This document shows positions 16,275-25,369 of a stretch of 39,736 bases of DNA, piece after piece. The notes beneath the pieces were generated by a model, which was not told the origin of the DNA, searched no databases, and worked only from the letters and a program-made list of their open reading frames with translations. The stretch's first letter is position 1. Each line of letters starts with the position of its first letter. The stretch comes from Bacillota bacterium (GTDB taxonomy: Bacteria; Bacillota; Clostridia; Lachnospirales; Lachnospiraceae): assembly GCA_023437365.1 (NCBI GenBank), contig JAEZGK010000101.1:1-39736 (forward strand), in the 5' to 3' direction. A program made the translations under genes and the position numbers.

Positions 16275-17648
16275 TTAATTCTTAAAATTATGGATCGGAG
16301 CCGGTATTCTTCCTCCGCGGTTAATGAAGCTATCACAGCCAAAAGAATTGACGCTCATTACCGGAGCATACCCCAACAGACCGCCAAACTCTACTCTATC
16401 TCCCACACTCTTGCCAATTACGGGAATGATACGAACTGCAGTCGTCTTCTGATTAATCATACCGATTGCCATTTCATCCGCAATGATACCGGAAATCGTC
16501 GTTGCCTTGGTATCGCCGGGAATAGCAATCATATCAAGACCTACGGAGCATACACAGGTCATTGCTTCCAGCTTCTCGATGGTAAGTGCACCTACTTCGA
16601 CTGAATTGATCATCTCCTGATCCTCACTGACAGGAATAAATGCACCGCTTAAGCCTCCCACATAAGAGGATGCCATCACGCCGCCCTTCTTCACCTGATC
16701 ATTGAGTAACGCAAGTGCAGCCGTCGTTCCGGGTGCTCCTACACGTTCCAGGCCGATCTCCTCCAGTATCTCGGCAACACTATCGCCGACTGCAGGGGTC
16801 GGAGCTAAGGATAAATCAATGATTCCGAAGGGAATTCCAAGAATTCTTGATGCTTCCTGGGCTACCAGCTGTCCGACACGGGTAATCTTAAAGGCCGTCT
16901 TCTTGATGGTCTCGCAAAGCACCTCAAAATCTTCTCCACGCACTGCTTCCAGCGCCTTCTTCACAACTCCCGGACCGCTGACGCCGACATTAATCACAGC
17001 ATCACCCTCGGTCACACCATGGAAGGCACCTGCCATAAACGGATTGTCATCCGGTGCGTTACAGAATACTACAAGCTTGGCACAACCGATAGAATCTCGT
17101 TCCTTTGTATATTCCGCTGTCTGAAGGATGATTTCACCCAACAGCTTCACTGCATTCATATCGAGACCGGTCTTGGTCGAACCGACATTGATTGAGCTGC
17201 ATACCCGCTCCGTCTGGCTAAGAGCCATAGGAATGGATTTGATCAGAAGCTCGTCGCTGGTTGTCATCGCTTTGGAGACCAGAGCGGAGTAACCGCCGAT
17301 AAAGTTAACACCGACTGTGTGAGCTGCTTTATCCAGTGTCTTTGCTATAGCAACAAAATCCTCCGCACTCTTGCAGGCTGCTGCTCCTACCAAAGAGATC
17401 GGAGTAACCGAAATTCGTTTATTGACAATGGGAATACCATACTCCCTCTGAATTTTATTGCCTGTTGCTACAAGGTCCTTGGCTGTGTTTGTAATCTTCT
17501 CATAGATCTTGCAGTTCAACTCCGAAAGATCGGGATCTGCACAGTCAAGCAAGCTAATACCCAAGGTGATAGTACGGACATCCAGATTTTCCTGTTCTAT
17601 CATTTTATTAGTTTCAATGACTTCATTTATATTAATCATCAGCTTCAT
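16275..17648 (-). CDS. UPF0210 (PFL) family protein
   Basis: A 457-residue protein of the UPF0210/DUF711 family, with motifs TLGISLLDCADPD, VNFIGGYSALVSKA, CNAPDDNPFMAGAFHG and DLSLAPTPAVGDSVAEILE. The family is related in fold to pyruvate-formate lyase but lacks its glycyl-radical end, and its reaction is unknown. It almost always follows a small ACT-domain gene, as here (9 bases upstream), suggesting regulation by a small ligand. An ATG three codons in (17639) is an alternative start because AAAGG is very close to the first. Confidence 0.9.
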   Translation of the reverse strand: MKLMININEVIETNKMIEQENLDVRTITLGISLLDCADPDLSELNCKIYEKITNTAKDLVATGNKIQREYGIPIVNKRISVTPISLVGAAACKSAEDFVAIAKTLDKAAHTVGVNFIGGYSALVSKAMTTSDELLIKSIPMALSQTERVCSSINVGSTKTGLDMNAVKLLGEIILQTAEYTKERDSIGCAKLVVFCNAPDDNPFMAGAFHGVTEGDAVINVGVSGPGVVKKALEAVRGEDFEVLCETIKKTAFKITRVGQLVAQEASRILGIPFGIIDLSLAPTPAVGDSVAEILEEIGLERVGAPGTTAALALLNDQVKKGGVMASSYVGGLSGAFIPVSEDQEMINSVEVGALTIEKLEAMTCVCSVGLDMIAIPGDTKATTISGIIADEMAIGMINQKTTAVRIIPVIGKSVGDRVEFGGLLGYAPVMSVNSFGCDSFINRGGRIPAPIHNFKN

Positions 17649-17657
17649 ACCTTTCGC

Positions 17658-17930
17658 TTATATTCTGTGCATTTTGTCAAAAATATCCTCTCGCTGAGTC
17701 TTAATAATGACTCCGATCTCAGTACCGATCTGATCAAGCTCATCACTGATGACATCAAAATCCTTCATGGAGCCGCTTAAGTCAACAATCATCATCATAT
17801 TAAAAAAACCCTGGACGATTGTTTGAGAGATATCCAGGATATTAACTTTATTATTTGCCAGATACGTACACACCTTGGCAATGATGCCGACAGTGTCCTT
17901 TCCAACTACAGTAATTACAGTTCTCTTCAT
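17658..17930 (-). CDS. ACT domain protein (UPF0237)
   Basis: A single ACT domain of 90 residues beginning MKRTVITVVGKDTVGIIAKV, with the Gly of GKDTVGI and a middle MMMIVDLSGS strand. ACT domains bind amino acids or similar ligands; this stand-alone type is tied to the UPF0210 gene next to it. AAGGAGG lies nine bases before the ATG. It starts 14 bases after the metallo-hydrolase gene, so the three form one operon. Confidence 0.9.
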   Translation of the reverse strand: MKRTVITVVGKDTVGIIAKVCTYLANNKVNILDISQTIVQGFFNMMMIVDLSGSMKDFDVISDELDQIGTEIGVIIKTQREDIFDKMHRI

Positions 17931-17944
17931 GCGATACTTCCTCC

Positions 17945-18736
17945 TTATATCATTACCATCTCGGACGGATGATCCCGATGGGCCACTCTCACATTCTTAG
18001 ATGAAAAGCTGCAGGCTCTTTCAGCCAATTCACAGCAAACGGTCTCATAGGCCAATTCTTCATAATTATTTTCTTTACTTAAGTGTGCCAGCAGAATATG
18101 CTGTAATCTCGGATGGATCAGCCTGCTGATTAAATCTGCGGAGGTATCATTGGATAGATGACCTCTGTCACCAAGGATTCTCTGCTTCAAATAATAAGGA
18201 TATTTTCCTACCATGAGCATATTCACGTCATGATTTGCTTCTATATATAAAAGCTCAGAGTTCTCCAGCATAGATACGATATAATCGTCGTATTTGCCAA
18301 GATCAGTTGCAATTCCGATCTTCTGACCTTCTGACCGCATCGTATAGCAGACGGGATTGGAGGCATCATGGGAGGTTGAAAAGGGCTCCACGCTGATATC
18401 ATTAATGATGAAAGGCTCATTGGGCTTCACATAATGAAAAAGCTCTTCCGGTATCTCGCCCAGGGCCTTGATACGACTGATGGAACGGGCAGTCTCATAG
18501 GTCGCATAAATCGGTAGATGATACTTACGAGCAAGTATTCCAAGGCCTGATACATGATCTGAGTGCTCATGGGTTATCAATATCCCCTGCAGAGTATCGG
18601 GCTTGATATCTATTCCGCTTAAGCCGTTTTCGATCCGCTTTGCACTAACTCCAGCATCCACCAGAAGATTTGTTTGATTGCTTCCGACATAGATGCAGTT
18701 TCCGCTGCTACCACTTGCAATACTGCATAATTTCAT
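17945..18736 (-). CDS. MBL-fold metallo-hydrolase (YycJ/WalJ-like)
   Basis: About 263 residues. The N-terminus MKLCSIASGSSGNCIYV and the metal motif THEHSDH (His56, His58, Asp60, His61) are typical of the WalJ/YycJ subgroup, and later metal ligands occur in STSHD, ATDLG and AHLSKENN. WalJ family members are putative 5'-3' exonucleases linked to DNA repair and cell division in Gram-positives; the substrate here is not shown. The gene is not next to walRK; it leads an operon with the ACT and UPF0210 genes. The ATG at 18736 follows GATGGAGGAAAC. Confidence 0.85.
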   Translation of the reverse strand: MKLCSIASGSSGNCIYVGSNQTNLLVDAGVSAKRIENGLSGIDIKPDTLQGILITHEHSDHVSGLGILARKYHLPIYATYETARSISRIKALGEIPEELFHYVKPNEPFIINDISVEPFSTSHDASNPVCYTMRSEGQKIGIATDLGKYDDYIVSMLENSELLYIEANHDVNMLMVGKYPYYLKQRILGDRGHLSNDTSADLISRLIHPRLQHILLAHLSKENNYEELAYETVCCELAERACSFSSKNVRVAHRDHPSEMVMI

Positions 18737-18837
18737 GTTTCCTCCATCTATGTGCATGACTTTACACATTTGAAGCTTGGTAATTCAAGCTTTTCAGCCT
18801 TTTGGCACAAAAGCTCTATTCTTCACTTATCTAACTG

Positions 18838-18866
18838 AGTATCCCTCATTTCAATGATTTTGTCAA
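18838..18866 (-). promoter_or_regulatory. Predicted sigma-A promoter of the metallo-hydrolase-ACT-UPF0210 operon
   Basis: On the minus strand TTGACA (18861-18866) and GATACT (18838-18843) lie 17 bases apart. The roughly 95-base leader has two short hairpins (AGCCTTTTG/CAAAAGCT and AAGCTTG/CAAGCTT) before the ribosome site. Confidence 0.65.
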
Positions 18867-18967
18867 GAAATTTTCTTTAATGATATACTCAATGATATAC
18901 TCACTTAATACAAATCTCCTCTCCTTTCATAACGCAGTAATTTACTGGTAATACGCTCTTTATTCAT

Positions 18968-19018
18968 ACAAACGGAAGGCTACCAGGAGCTTAACCTCTC
19001 CCGGTGCCTTCCGTCTGT
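18968..19018 (-). terminator. Terminator-like hairpin behind the symporter gene
   Basis: A 13-bp stem with one mismatch (18968-18980 with 19006-19018) and a further inner pairing stands about 50 bases past the symporter stop codon on the minus strand. The T-tract is short, so efficiency is uncertain. The rest of 18737-19066 holds the promoter noted above and no recognisable gene. Confidence 0.6.
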
Positions 19019-19066
19019 AAGGAAAGTTTCTATATTAGAATTATTCTGTCCGTAGTTTAAGTAAGC

Positions 19067-20320
19067 CTATTTGGTTTGTGTCAGCCACTTTTTCCCGTCC
19101 ACGAATCTTGTGGTAAGCATAGCACAGACAGTATTTCCTGTGGAATTCAACACAGTTGCCGGTGCATCAATGATGGTACTGATCACAGCAATCACCGGAA
19201 GTGCCTCCGGAGGAAAACCATAGATGCTTAAGATCAGCATTTCCCCGATCAGACCACCTCCGGGGATGGCACCCATGACGGCTCCAACCAGGAAAGCTAC
19301 GCAAAGGATGGACAATAATGCGGGAAAATTCGTGATATCCTTGCCAAACAAGCCAAACAGGAATACCACCTTCATGACCCCGCCAATGACCGAGCCATCC
19401 TTATGGGTATTGACACCAAGAGGAATGACTGTCTCTGCAATATCCTTCGGAACACCGATTTTCTTGGTTGCGTCCAGATTTACAGGGATGGTTGCTGCAC
19501 TTGAACAGGTTGCCAGTGCGGTTACAGTAGGTGCGATTGCATTTTTCCAGAAGGTCTTTAGTCCGGTTCTGCCTGCTGCTACATAAGCATAGATGCTGAA
19601 GAACACGAAGTAATTAATGACTGCCAGTACCAGATAAAGCAGGAACACTCTTAAGTAGCCTTCCAGGATCTGAGTTCCCAGCTGTCCGATGATGGAGGCA
19701 AAATAACAACCCAGACCAATCGGAGCGTAATACATCACAATTTTTACCATCTTCATCATGACCTGTGCTGCCGAGTCCAAAAATTCCTTCACAGGCTTAG
19801 CCCGATCCCCTACCATAGCGGTGGCGATACCAAACATGACGGAGAATATAAGTATCTGAAGCATCTTACTTCTTGAGAACAGCTCCGAGAAATCACCTAC
19901 GGTGATCGTCTTTACCAGCTGCTCAGGCAGCGAAAGCTGTTGCGCCTCTGCAACAATATCTTCACCTGACCCTGACAGTATCATGCTGATTGTGTCCGCA
20001 CCGAGCCCTTTGGTTGGATGAAAGATCAAAACACCTGTAATGGATAATATCCCGGATAATAATGCTGTGACAATGAAAATGACGGCTGCATTGATGATGA
20101 TCTTTCCAAGTCTGCTCATACCGCTCATATTTGCAATAGATGAGGTGACACTGAAGAAAACCAGAGGTACAATCAGGGTAAACATTAGATTAAGGAAAAT
20201 CTGACCCAAGGGCTCCAATACCTTTGCCTCCGGTCCCACGACGACACCAATCACCCCACCGATTAAAATCGATAATAAAAGAATAAATGACGATCTGTAA
20301 TTCTTGATTAGTTCTTTCAT
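19067..20320 (-). CDS. Dicarboxylate/amino acid:cation symporter (DAACS family)
   Basis: A 417-residue polytopic membrane protein of the glutamate transporter family. Recognisable are the serine-rich hairpin ATCSSAATIPVN, the NTHKDGSVIGG segment (at the place of the NMDGT motif) and the second hairpin IIDAPATVLNSTGNTV. It imports acidic amino acids or C4-dicarboxylates with Na+ or H+; which one cannot be told, and NTHKDGS differs from the classical NMDGT, as in serine/threonine-transporting relatives (SstT). The start has a strong AAGGAGGAGCG. It appears to be monocistronic. Confidence 0.88.
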   Translation of the reverse strand: MKELIKNYRSSFILLLSILIGGVIGVVVGPEAKVLEPLGQIFLNLMFTLIVPLVFFSVTSSIANMSGMSRLGKIIINAAVIFIVTALLSGILSITGVLIFHPTKGLGADTISMILSGSGEDIVAEAQQLSLPEQLVKTITVGDFSELFSRSKMLQILIFSVMFGIATAMVGDRAKPVKEFLDSAAQVMMKMVKIVMYYAPIGLGCYFASIIGQLGTQILEGYLRVFLLYLVLAVINYFVFFSIYAYVAAGRTGLKTFWKNAIAPTVTALATCSSAATIPVNLDATKKIGVPKDIAETVIPLGVNTHKDGSVIGGVMKVVFLFGLFGKDITNFPALLSILCVAFLVGAVMGAIPGGGLIGEMLILSIYGFPPEALPVIAVISTIIDAPATVLNSTGNTVCAMLTTRFVDGKKWLTQTK

Positions 20321-20422
20321 TTACGCTCCTCCTTCCTTTCTTATACCATTATATACGCATTTTCGGCAATAATCACCGCTTTCAATGTCGAAAACTTTGC
20401 AAATAGTGCTGAAATGTTGGAG

Positions 20423-20520
20423 AGAGGCTGTCGCAAACGTTATGTAAAAATTAAGGTAAGGATTACAGGCATCCTTCACACACTGATTGACGGATCGACT
20501 GCCGATATTGTAAGACATGC
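20423..20520. repeat. Half copy of the palindromic repeat family (copy A)
   Basis: It begins with GAGGCTGTCGCAAACG, like the end of copy C at 38241 (GGGGCTGTTGC), and continues with AAGGATTACAGGCATCC and ACACACTGATT, followed by a diverged inner stem sequence. The matching second arm is missing, so this is a degraded or truncated element directly next to the complete copy B. Confidence 0.7.
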
Positions 20521-20552
20521 GCTACTACAAAACCTTCGATAAAGGAACGAGC

Positions 20553-20699
20553 AAGGATACAGGTATCCCTCACACACTGGTTCCCGGACAGAGTGCCAGT
20601 TTTGTAAGTCATACTCAAACAAATAAGTTTGTTTGCTATTGCCTTACAAAACTGGCACTCTGTCCGTCAAATAGTGTATTACGGGATACCTGTATCCTT
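20553..20699. repeat. Long palindromic repeat (copy B)
   Basis: A 147-bp near-perfect palindrome. The outer arms AAGGATACAGGTATCCC (20553-20569) and GGGATACCTGTATCCTT (20683-20699) pair. A perfect 24-bp inner stem pairs 20585-20608 with 20643-20666. A top hairpin CAAACAAA/TTTGTTTG (20616-20635) closes on a four-base loop. The outer core is shared with copies A and C, while the inner stem is not. It ends 15 bases from the coaE stop codon, so it would form at the 3' end of that transcript. Confidence 0.85.
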
Positions 20700-20714
20700 A
20701 CTTTATCTACATTT

Positions 20715-21308
20715 CTATGCTTCCGAAAGCAGTTTCTCCACCTGTTCTTCGAGGAATGATACAGCTCCGATATTTTCAATAACCTTGGGGAATTTCTGTC
20801 GGAAGGCATCTGCTTTACTCTGGCTTGCAAAGATGGAGTCTATCTTCTCGTCCGTATAGCTGCGGCTGGCCTTTAGCCAATCCCTGCGCCGTTCCTCCGA
20901 AGCGTAGACATACCAGACCTCGTCGCAGACAAAGTCATATCCAGCTTCGATCATCAGCGCGGTCTCGATGATCAGATACGGGATATCTGCAAGCGCTCGG
21001 TGTCTGTCGATTTCCTTTCTCACCTCTACCAGAACCTTCGGATGTGTAATCGCATTCAGCTTATTCAGCTTCTCCTTATCTTCAAATACGATCAGTGATA
21101 GCCGATGGCGATTAATTGTCCCATCCTCAGCCAGAATATCCGTACCGAAGAAAGCCACCACCTCCTGATAGCTGACTCCACCGGGGTCCATCTGTTCCTT
21201 AGCAATTTGATCCGTATTCACGACCAAGGCCCCATGCTTTTCTTCCATTATCCTCGTCACTAGGGATTTCCCGCTGCCAATCCCCCCTGTTATCCCAATT
21301 ACCTTCAT
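20715..21308 (-). CDS. coaE: Dephospho-CoA kinase
   Basis: 197 residues with the P-loop GGIGSGKS (8-15), NTDQIAKEQMDPGG and ITHPKV typical of CoaE. It phosphorylates dephospho-CoA in the last step of coenzyme A synthesis. It follows polA by 138 bases, a common neighbour in Firmicutes. AAGGTG precedes the ATG at normal distance. The palindromic repeat copy B stands directly behind the stop codon. Confidence 0.93.
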   Translation of the reverse strand: MKVIGITGGIGSGKSLVTRIMEEKHGALVVNTDQIAKEQMDPGGVSYQEVVAFFGTDILAEDGTINRHRLSLIVFEDKEKLNKLNAITHPKVLVEVRKEIDRHRALADIPYLIIETALMIEAGYDFVCDEVWYVYASEERRRDWLKASRSYTDEKIDSIFASQSKADAFRQKFPKVIENIGAVSFLEEQVEKLLSEA

Positions 21309-21446
21309 TTATTCACACCTTTATCATATAAAATCATTATGCTGCTTAACGGCAGCTTCACTCATGCCTACCATCAAACAATCTTGTATCAAACTAGGTA
21401 CATGAACTAACTTCTGAAAATAATGTATGCTTTTCTATAATTCTAT

Positions 21447-24104
21447 TTATTTTGCTTCGAACCAGTTGCTGCCTTCCTTCACCTCTGCTTCTAATACGAC
21501 AGACAGTTCGGCTGCACCCTGCATTTCCTCAATCATAATCTTGGATACCTGCACTACCTCATCCTTATGAGCCTCAACTAAAAGCTCATCATGAATCTGC
21601 AGAATCAATCTGGAGCGCAGCTGTTCCTCCTTCAGCCTGCGGTTTACTTTAACCATAGCGATTTTTATGATATCTGCTGCCGTACCTTGAATCGGAGAAT
21701 TCATCGCAACCCGCTCTCCGAAGGAGCGCTGCATGAAATTACTGGAGGTTAGCTCCGGAATCGGTCTTCTTCTTCCAAATAGTGTCGAGGAATAACCCAG
21801 CTCCTTCGCGTCTGCGACCAGACGGTCTAAGTATTCCTTAACCTTAGGATAGGTTTCAAAATATTTTGCGATATACTGCTCTGCTTCCTTTCGGGAGATA
21901 CCGAGGTCCTGTCCCAGACCAAAGGAGCTGATGCCATAGACGATACCGAAGTTAACTGCCTTAGCACTGCTTCTCTGTGCTGACGTAACCTCCTCAAAAG
22001 GTATATGGAATACTTCGGAAGCCGTGATTCGATGAATATCCTTTGCCTCCCGATAAGCATTGATCAATCTATCATCCTCAGACATGTGAGCCAGTACACG
22101 TAGCTCTATCTGGGAATAGTCCGCATCCAGAAATACATGGTCCTCCTTAGGAATAAAAACCTTACGGATTTGTCGTCCAAGCTCCATACGAATCGGAATG
22201 TTCTGGAGATTCGGATCGGTACTGCTGATTCTTCCTGTCGCAGCAATGGTCTGATTGAATTTACCGTGAATACGCCCATCCTCTCTGATATATTCCGCTA
22301 GTCCGTCTGCATAAGTAGATTTTAACTTAGTTAGCTGTCTGTATTCCAATATCATTCCCACCACGGGATGCTCGCACTGAAGCTTCTCCAGAATATCTGC
22401 GGAGGTGGAATAGCCGGTTTTTGTCATCTTGGCAAAGGGCAAACGCAGCTTCTCGAACAGGATGACCCCCAGCTGCTTCGGAGAATTAATATTAAACTCT
22501 TCTTCGGCCAGCTCATAGATGCTCTTCTCCAGCTTCAATATACCTACCTGTAGGTTATCCCCGTATTCCTTCAGGGCCTCTTTATTTACTCTGATGCCTC
22601 TGACCTCCATCTCGTACAGGGTATAGATTAAAGGCATTTCTACTGTCTCAAATAGTGTAAGCATGCCTTCCCGGAACAGAAGGTCCCGCAGCTTTTCTGC
22701 GGAACGGAAAGCGATATAAGCAGAAAAGCAGGTATACTGTAAGAATGCTTCTGTTTTATGCTCCAGAGCGTCGCTTAGCGAACCTTTTCCTAGCAGGTCC
22801 TCTCTGGAAGGCACCGTCATATTCAGATAATCCCTTGCAATATCATCATAATGATAGGTATCCGTCAGGGGGTTCAACAAATACCCCGCAATCGCGCCGT
22901 CGAACACATTGTCATTATCATTCAGCGATAGGAAGGGCAATTGTTCCTTCAAGCCGATGGTAGCTAAGAGATATCCCTCTCTCGCCATTCTGACCGCTTT
23001 ATCACATACATAATCCTCCGTAATGAAATTCACACATCGGATAAAATAGATCTTATCCTCCTCACTGCATACGGAGACACCGAGAACCCTGCCTGCCTCT
23101 GCAATCAGTTGCAGTCCAACCGGATGGGCTCCCTTCTCCATCATCTGAGAAAAAATCTGCTCTGCCAGTCCCAAATCCTCCACCAGGGTAAAGCTGTTTT
23201 CAATCCCTGTGGAGAGGTTCACCTCCTCTGTCCGGAAGCGGGATAACAGGTTTTTGAATTCCAGTCTCTTGAATATCAGGTACACATCTTCATTGTAGAG
23301 ATTGCCAAGGGTAGCTTCATCTATCTTAAAATCAAGTTCGCAATCCACCTTGATGGTAGCGAGTACCTTGGATAGATATGCCAGCTCGCGGTTCTCCTTC
23401 AGGGAATTGGTGACCTTTCCGGGCGACATCTCTTCTAAATGCTCATAGATATTCTCTATGCTTTGATAGGTCTCGATCAGCTTACCTGCGGTCTTTTCTC
23501 CGATCCCAGGTACCCCGGGAATATTATCAGAGGCATCCCCCATCAATCCTTTTAGGTCGATAAATTGCTTTGGGGTTACATGGTAGGTGCTATAAACATC
23601 TGCGGCAAGATAGTCTTCAATCTCCGTACCTGTTCTCTTCGTCTTGGGAATACGGATCTTGATCTTCTCACTTGCCAGCTGGAGCAGATCCCTATCTCCG
23701 GAAATCACGGATACATTATCTCCGGCTGCCTCAGCTTTGACCGCCAGTGTACCAAGGATATCGTCTGCCTCGATGCCCGGCTTTTCAATGACCGTAATCT
23801 TCATAGCCTTAAGAACTTCCTTAATTACAGGTACCTGGGCATGAAGCTCCTCCGGCATGCCTTTTCTGGTACCCTTATATTCCGTAAACATCTCATGGCG
23901 GAAGGTCGGATGGTGCGTGTCAAAGGCTACGGTAAGGTAATCCGGCTTTTCCTCCTCCAAAATCTTAAACATAATATTCAAGAAACCAAGCACCGCATTG
24001 GTATGCTCCCCTTTGGAGGTGGTCATATCCGGCATTCCGTAAAAAGCCCTGTTTAGTATGCTATGCCCGTCAAACAACACAATTTTCTTATTCATCTCTA
24101 TCAT
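21447..24104 (-). CDS. polA: DNA polymerase I
   Basis: 885 residues. The N-terminal 5'-3' exonuclease domain (about 1-295) starts LFDGHSILNRAFYG and has GEKTAGKLIETY. The middle domain (about 300-475) has lost the acidic residues of the 3'-5' proofreading site. The C-terminal family A polymerase (about 480-885) has DADYSQIELR, SAKAVNFGIVYG and LQIHDELLVEA. It fills gaps and removes RNA primers in replication and repair. Loss of proofreading is usual for Firmicutes PolA. The ATG at 24095 is an alternative start. It lies 15 bases after the zinc-finger gene, apparently in one operon. Confidence 0.95.
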   Translation of the reverse strand: MIEMNKKIVLFDGHSILNRAFYGMPDMTTSKGEHTNAVLGFLNIMFKILEEEKPDYLTVAFDTHHPTFRHEMFTEYKGTRKGMPEELHAQVPVIKEVLKAMKITVIEKPGIEADDILGTLAVKAEAAGDNVSVISGDRDLLQLASEKIKIRIPKTKRTGTEIEDYLAADVYSTYHVTPKQFIDLKGLMGDASDNIPGVPGIGEKTAGKLIETYQSIENIYEHLEEMSPGKVTNSLKENRELAYLSKVLATIKVDCELDFKIDEATLGNLYNEDVYLIFKRLEFKNLLSRFRTEEVNLSTGIENSFTLVEDLGLAEQIFSQMMEKGAHPVGLQLIAEAGRVLGVSVCSEEDKIYFIRCVNFITEDYVCDKAVRMAREGYLLATIGLKEQLPFLSLNDNDNVFDGAIAGYLLNPLTDTYHYDDIARDYLNMTVPSREDLLGKGSLSDALEHKTEAFLQYTCFSAYIAFRSAEKLRDLLFREGMLTLFETVEMPLIYTLYEMEVRGIRVNKEALKEYGDNLQVGILKLEKSIYELAEEEFNINSPKQLGVILFEKLRLPFAKMTKTGYSTSADILEKLQCEHPVVGMILEYRQLTKLKSTYADGLAEYIREDGRIHGKFNQTIAATGRISSTDPNLQNIPIRMELGRQIRKVFIPKEDHVFLDADYSQIELRVLAHMSEDDRLINAYREAKDIHRITASEVFHIPFEEVTSAQRSSAKAVNFGIVYGISSFGLGQDLGISRKEAEQYIAKYFETYPKVKEYLDRLVADAKELGYSSTLFGRRRPIPELTSSNFMQRSFGERVAMNSPIQGTAADIIKIAMVKVNRRLKEEQLRSRLILQIHDELLVEAHKDEVVQVSKIMIEEMQGAAELSVVLEAEVKEGSNWFEAK

Positions 24105-24118
24105 ACCTTTCCATTGAA

Positions 24119-24613
24119 TTATCTTGCTTGCTTTGGTTCCGGTGTCTGTGTTGGAATTCCCGAAAGCATCCCCTGTTCCCTCAGATAATTCTGAAGCAGC
24201 TGTTCATTCACACTGTCCAGCTGAGACTGAAACCGATAGCGGATATGGTAATCACTTTTCGTGACCACCTTCTCCTCCTCTGTATTACCAGCATAACGGA
24301 TACTCAGAAAAAAAGCCACCAATAATATGGTAAAAACCAAAATAACCTTCTTACGGTAATATGTAAACTTTGCATGAAAGATCTTTTCCTTCGCCCGTTC
24401 CAGCTTCTGATTCAGCTCCTGCCCAAAATCTGAGGAGATATTCTTATCCTCATCCAGCTGCCTCATAGCTGTCAGCAGCGCATAATAAACCTCCAGCTCT
24501 TCCCGGCAATCCGGGCAGGAGCTGACATGGTCGATAAACTCTTCAGTTTCGTTCAAGCTTAGTTTATTATTGATAAACGGCGTGATCATACTTTGCGCCT
24601 TCATACAGTTCAT
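24119..24613 (-). CDS. Membrane zinc-finger (zf-HC2) anti-sigma-like protein
   Basis: 164 residues with an N-terminal zf-HC2 motif (Cys3, His29, Cys33, Cys36 in HVSSCPDC), one membrane segment at about 88-106, and an extracytoplasmic tail of about 55 residues. This is the layout of anti-sigma factors that hold ECF sigma factors at the membrane. No sigma gene is adjacent: upstream lies a tandem array and then a tRNA on the other strand, and downstream is polA. The partner is therefore elsewhere, or the protein has another role. AGGAG is placed nine bases before the ATG. Confidence 0.8.
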   Translation of the reverse strand: MNCMKAQSMITPFINNKLSLNETEEFIDHVSSCPDCREELEVYYALLTAMRQLDEDKNISSDFGQELNQKLERAKEKIFHAKFTYYRKKVILVFTILLVAFFLSIRYAGNTEEEKVVTKSDYHIRYRFQSQLDSVNEQLLQNYLREQGMLSGIPTQTPEPKQAR

Positions 24614-24669
24614 AGCCGTCAGCTCCTTTGGCAGGTTTCATCTTCTGCCTGTTGTTTATTTTCACTCAG

Positions 24670-24895
24670 TTCGATCATTTTCATACAGATTAATAATTTC
24701 ATACAGATTAATCATTTTCATATAGATTAATCATTTCATACAGATTAATCATTTTCATATAGATTAATCATTTTCGTTCAGATTAATCATTTTCGTAATG
24801 ATTAATCATTTTCGTTCAGATTAATAGTTCTCATATAGATTAATAATTTTCATACAGATTAATAATTTTCATACAGATTAATAATTTTCGTACTT
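24670..24895. repeat. 18-19 bp tandem array with GATTAATC-like cores (about 12 copies)
   Basis: The plus-strand unit is close to AGATTAATCATTTTCATAC, repeated about twelve times with length 18-20 and small changes (CATAC/CATAT/CGTTC; one unit reads ATGATTAATC). Every unit has ATTAAT and most have the palindrome GATTAATC. The array fills nearly the whole gap between the anti-sigma-like gene (minus) and the tRNA promoter (plus). No coding potential is evident. Confidence 0.85.
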
Positions 24896-24922
24896 GAAAT
24901 CATATATTAATTATGTTAGAAT
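24894..24922 (+). promoter_or_regulatory. Predicted sigma-A promoter of tRNA-Leu
   Basis: TTGAAA (24894-24899) and TAGAAT (24917-24922) are 17 bases apart, and the tRNA begins 17 bases after the -10 element. The -35 element directly abuts the tandem array. Confidence 0.75.
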
Positions 24923-24938
24923 AAAGCTCGTCACTAAT

Positions 24939-25021
24939 GCGGATGTGGCGGAATGGCAGACGCAGCAGACTCAAAATCTGCCACATGTGAGTGTGTGAGG
25001 GTTCGAGTCCCTCCATCCGCA
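24939..25021 (+). tRNA. tRNA-Leu (anticodon CAA)
   Basis: The 83-base sequence folds as a class II tRNA. The acceptor stem GCGGATG pairs with CATCCGC with discriminator A, the anticodon stem GCAGA/TCTGC holds the loop CTCAAAA with anticodon CAA (reads UUG), a long variable arm follows, and the T arm has GGTTCGAGTCC. CCA is not encoded. Confidence 0.95.
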
Positions 25022-25025
25022 GTGT

Positions 25026-25066
25026 AAAAATCTGAAAGCTTTCGACAAAAGGCTTTCAGATTTTTT
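25026..25066 (+). terminator. Rho-independent terminator of tRNA-Leu
   Basis: AAATCTGAAAGC pairs with GCTTTCAGATTT across a 12-base loop, ending in TTTTTT at 25061-25066. Confidence 0.93.
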
Positions 25067-25368
25067 ATTATCCAGAATTAAATTCTCTCCATTCCTTTAT
25101 AGTATTATTGAACCGTTTCCAATATAAGTTACCTGGTTTCTACCATGTCTGATCAATACTTTATCCCCAGTCTTTACTGTATAATATAATTCCTCTGAGC
25201 AATAGCAGGATCATTGTTATTCATTATATCCCAAATTATCGATGTTAGCAATCCCGGAGTAGAAAGGGAGGTAGCTTACATATCCCTTTCTATTCAGCAA
25301 TTCTGCTGATGAACCTTCTCCTGACGATAGCCTCCTGAACTTATGAAAATAGATAGTATAATAGCTTG
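25067..25368. other. Gene-free stretch with two hairpins
   Basis: I see no gene in these 300 bases. Two inverted repeats stand out: TAGAAAGGGA/TCCCTTTCTA (about 25258-25291) and TCAGCA/TGCTGA just behind it. No riboswitch or T-box signature is apparent to me. Confidence 0.4.
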
Positions 25369-25369
25369 A

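Noticed and set aside
20517..20759. An 80-residue plus-strand protein
   Set aside because: It reads through palindrome copy B and the end of coaE, with no ribosome site or family resemblance.
24670..24895. CRISPR or replication origin
   Set aside because: Units are contiguous without spacers, no cas, rep or dnaA gene is near, and DnaA-box sequences are not evident.
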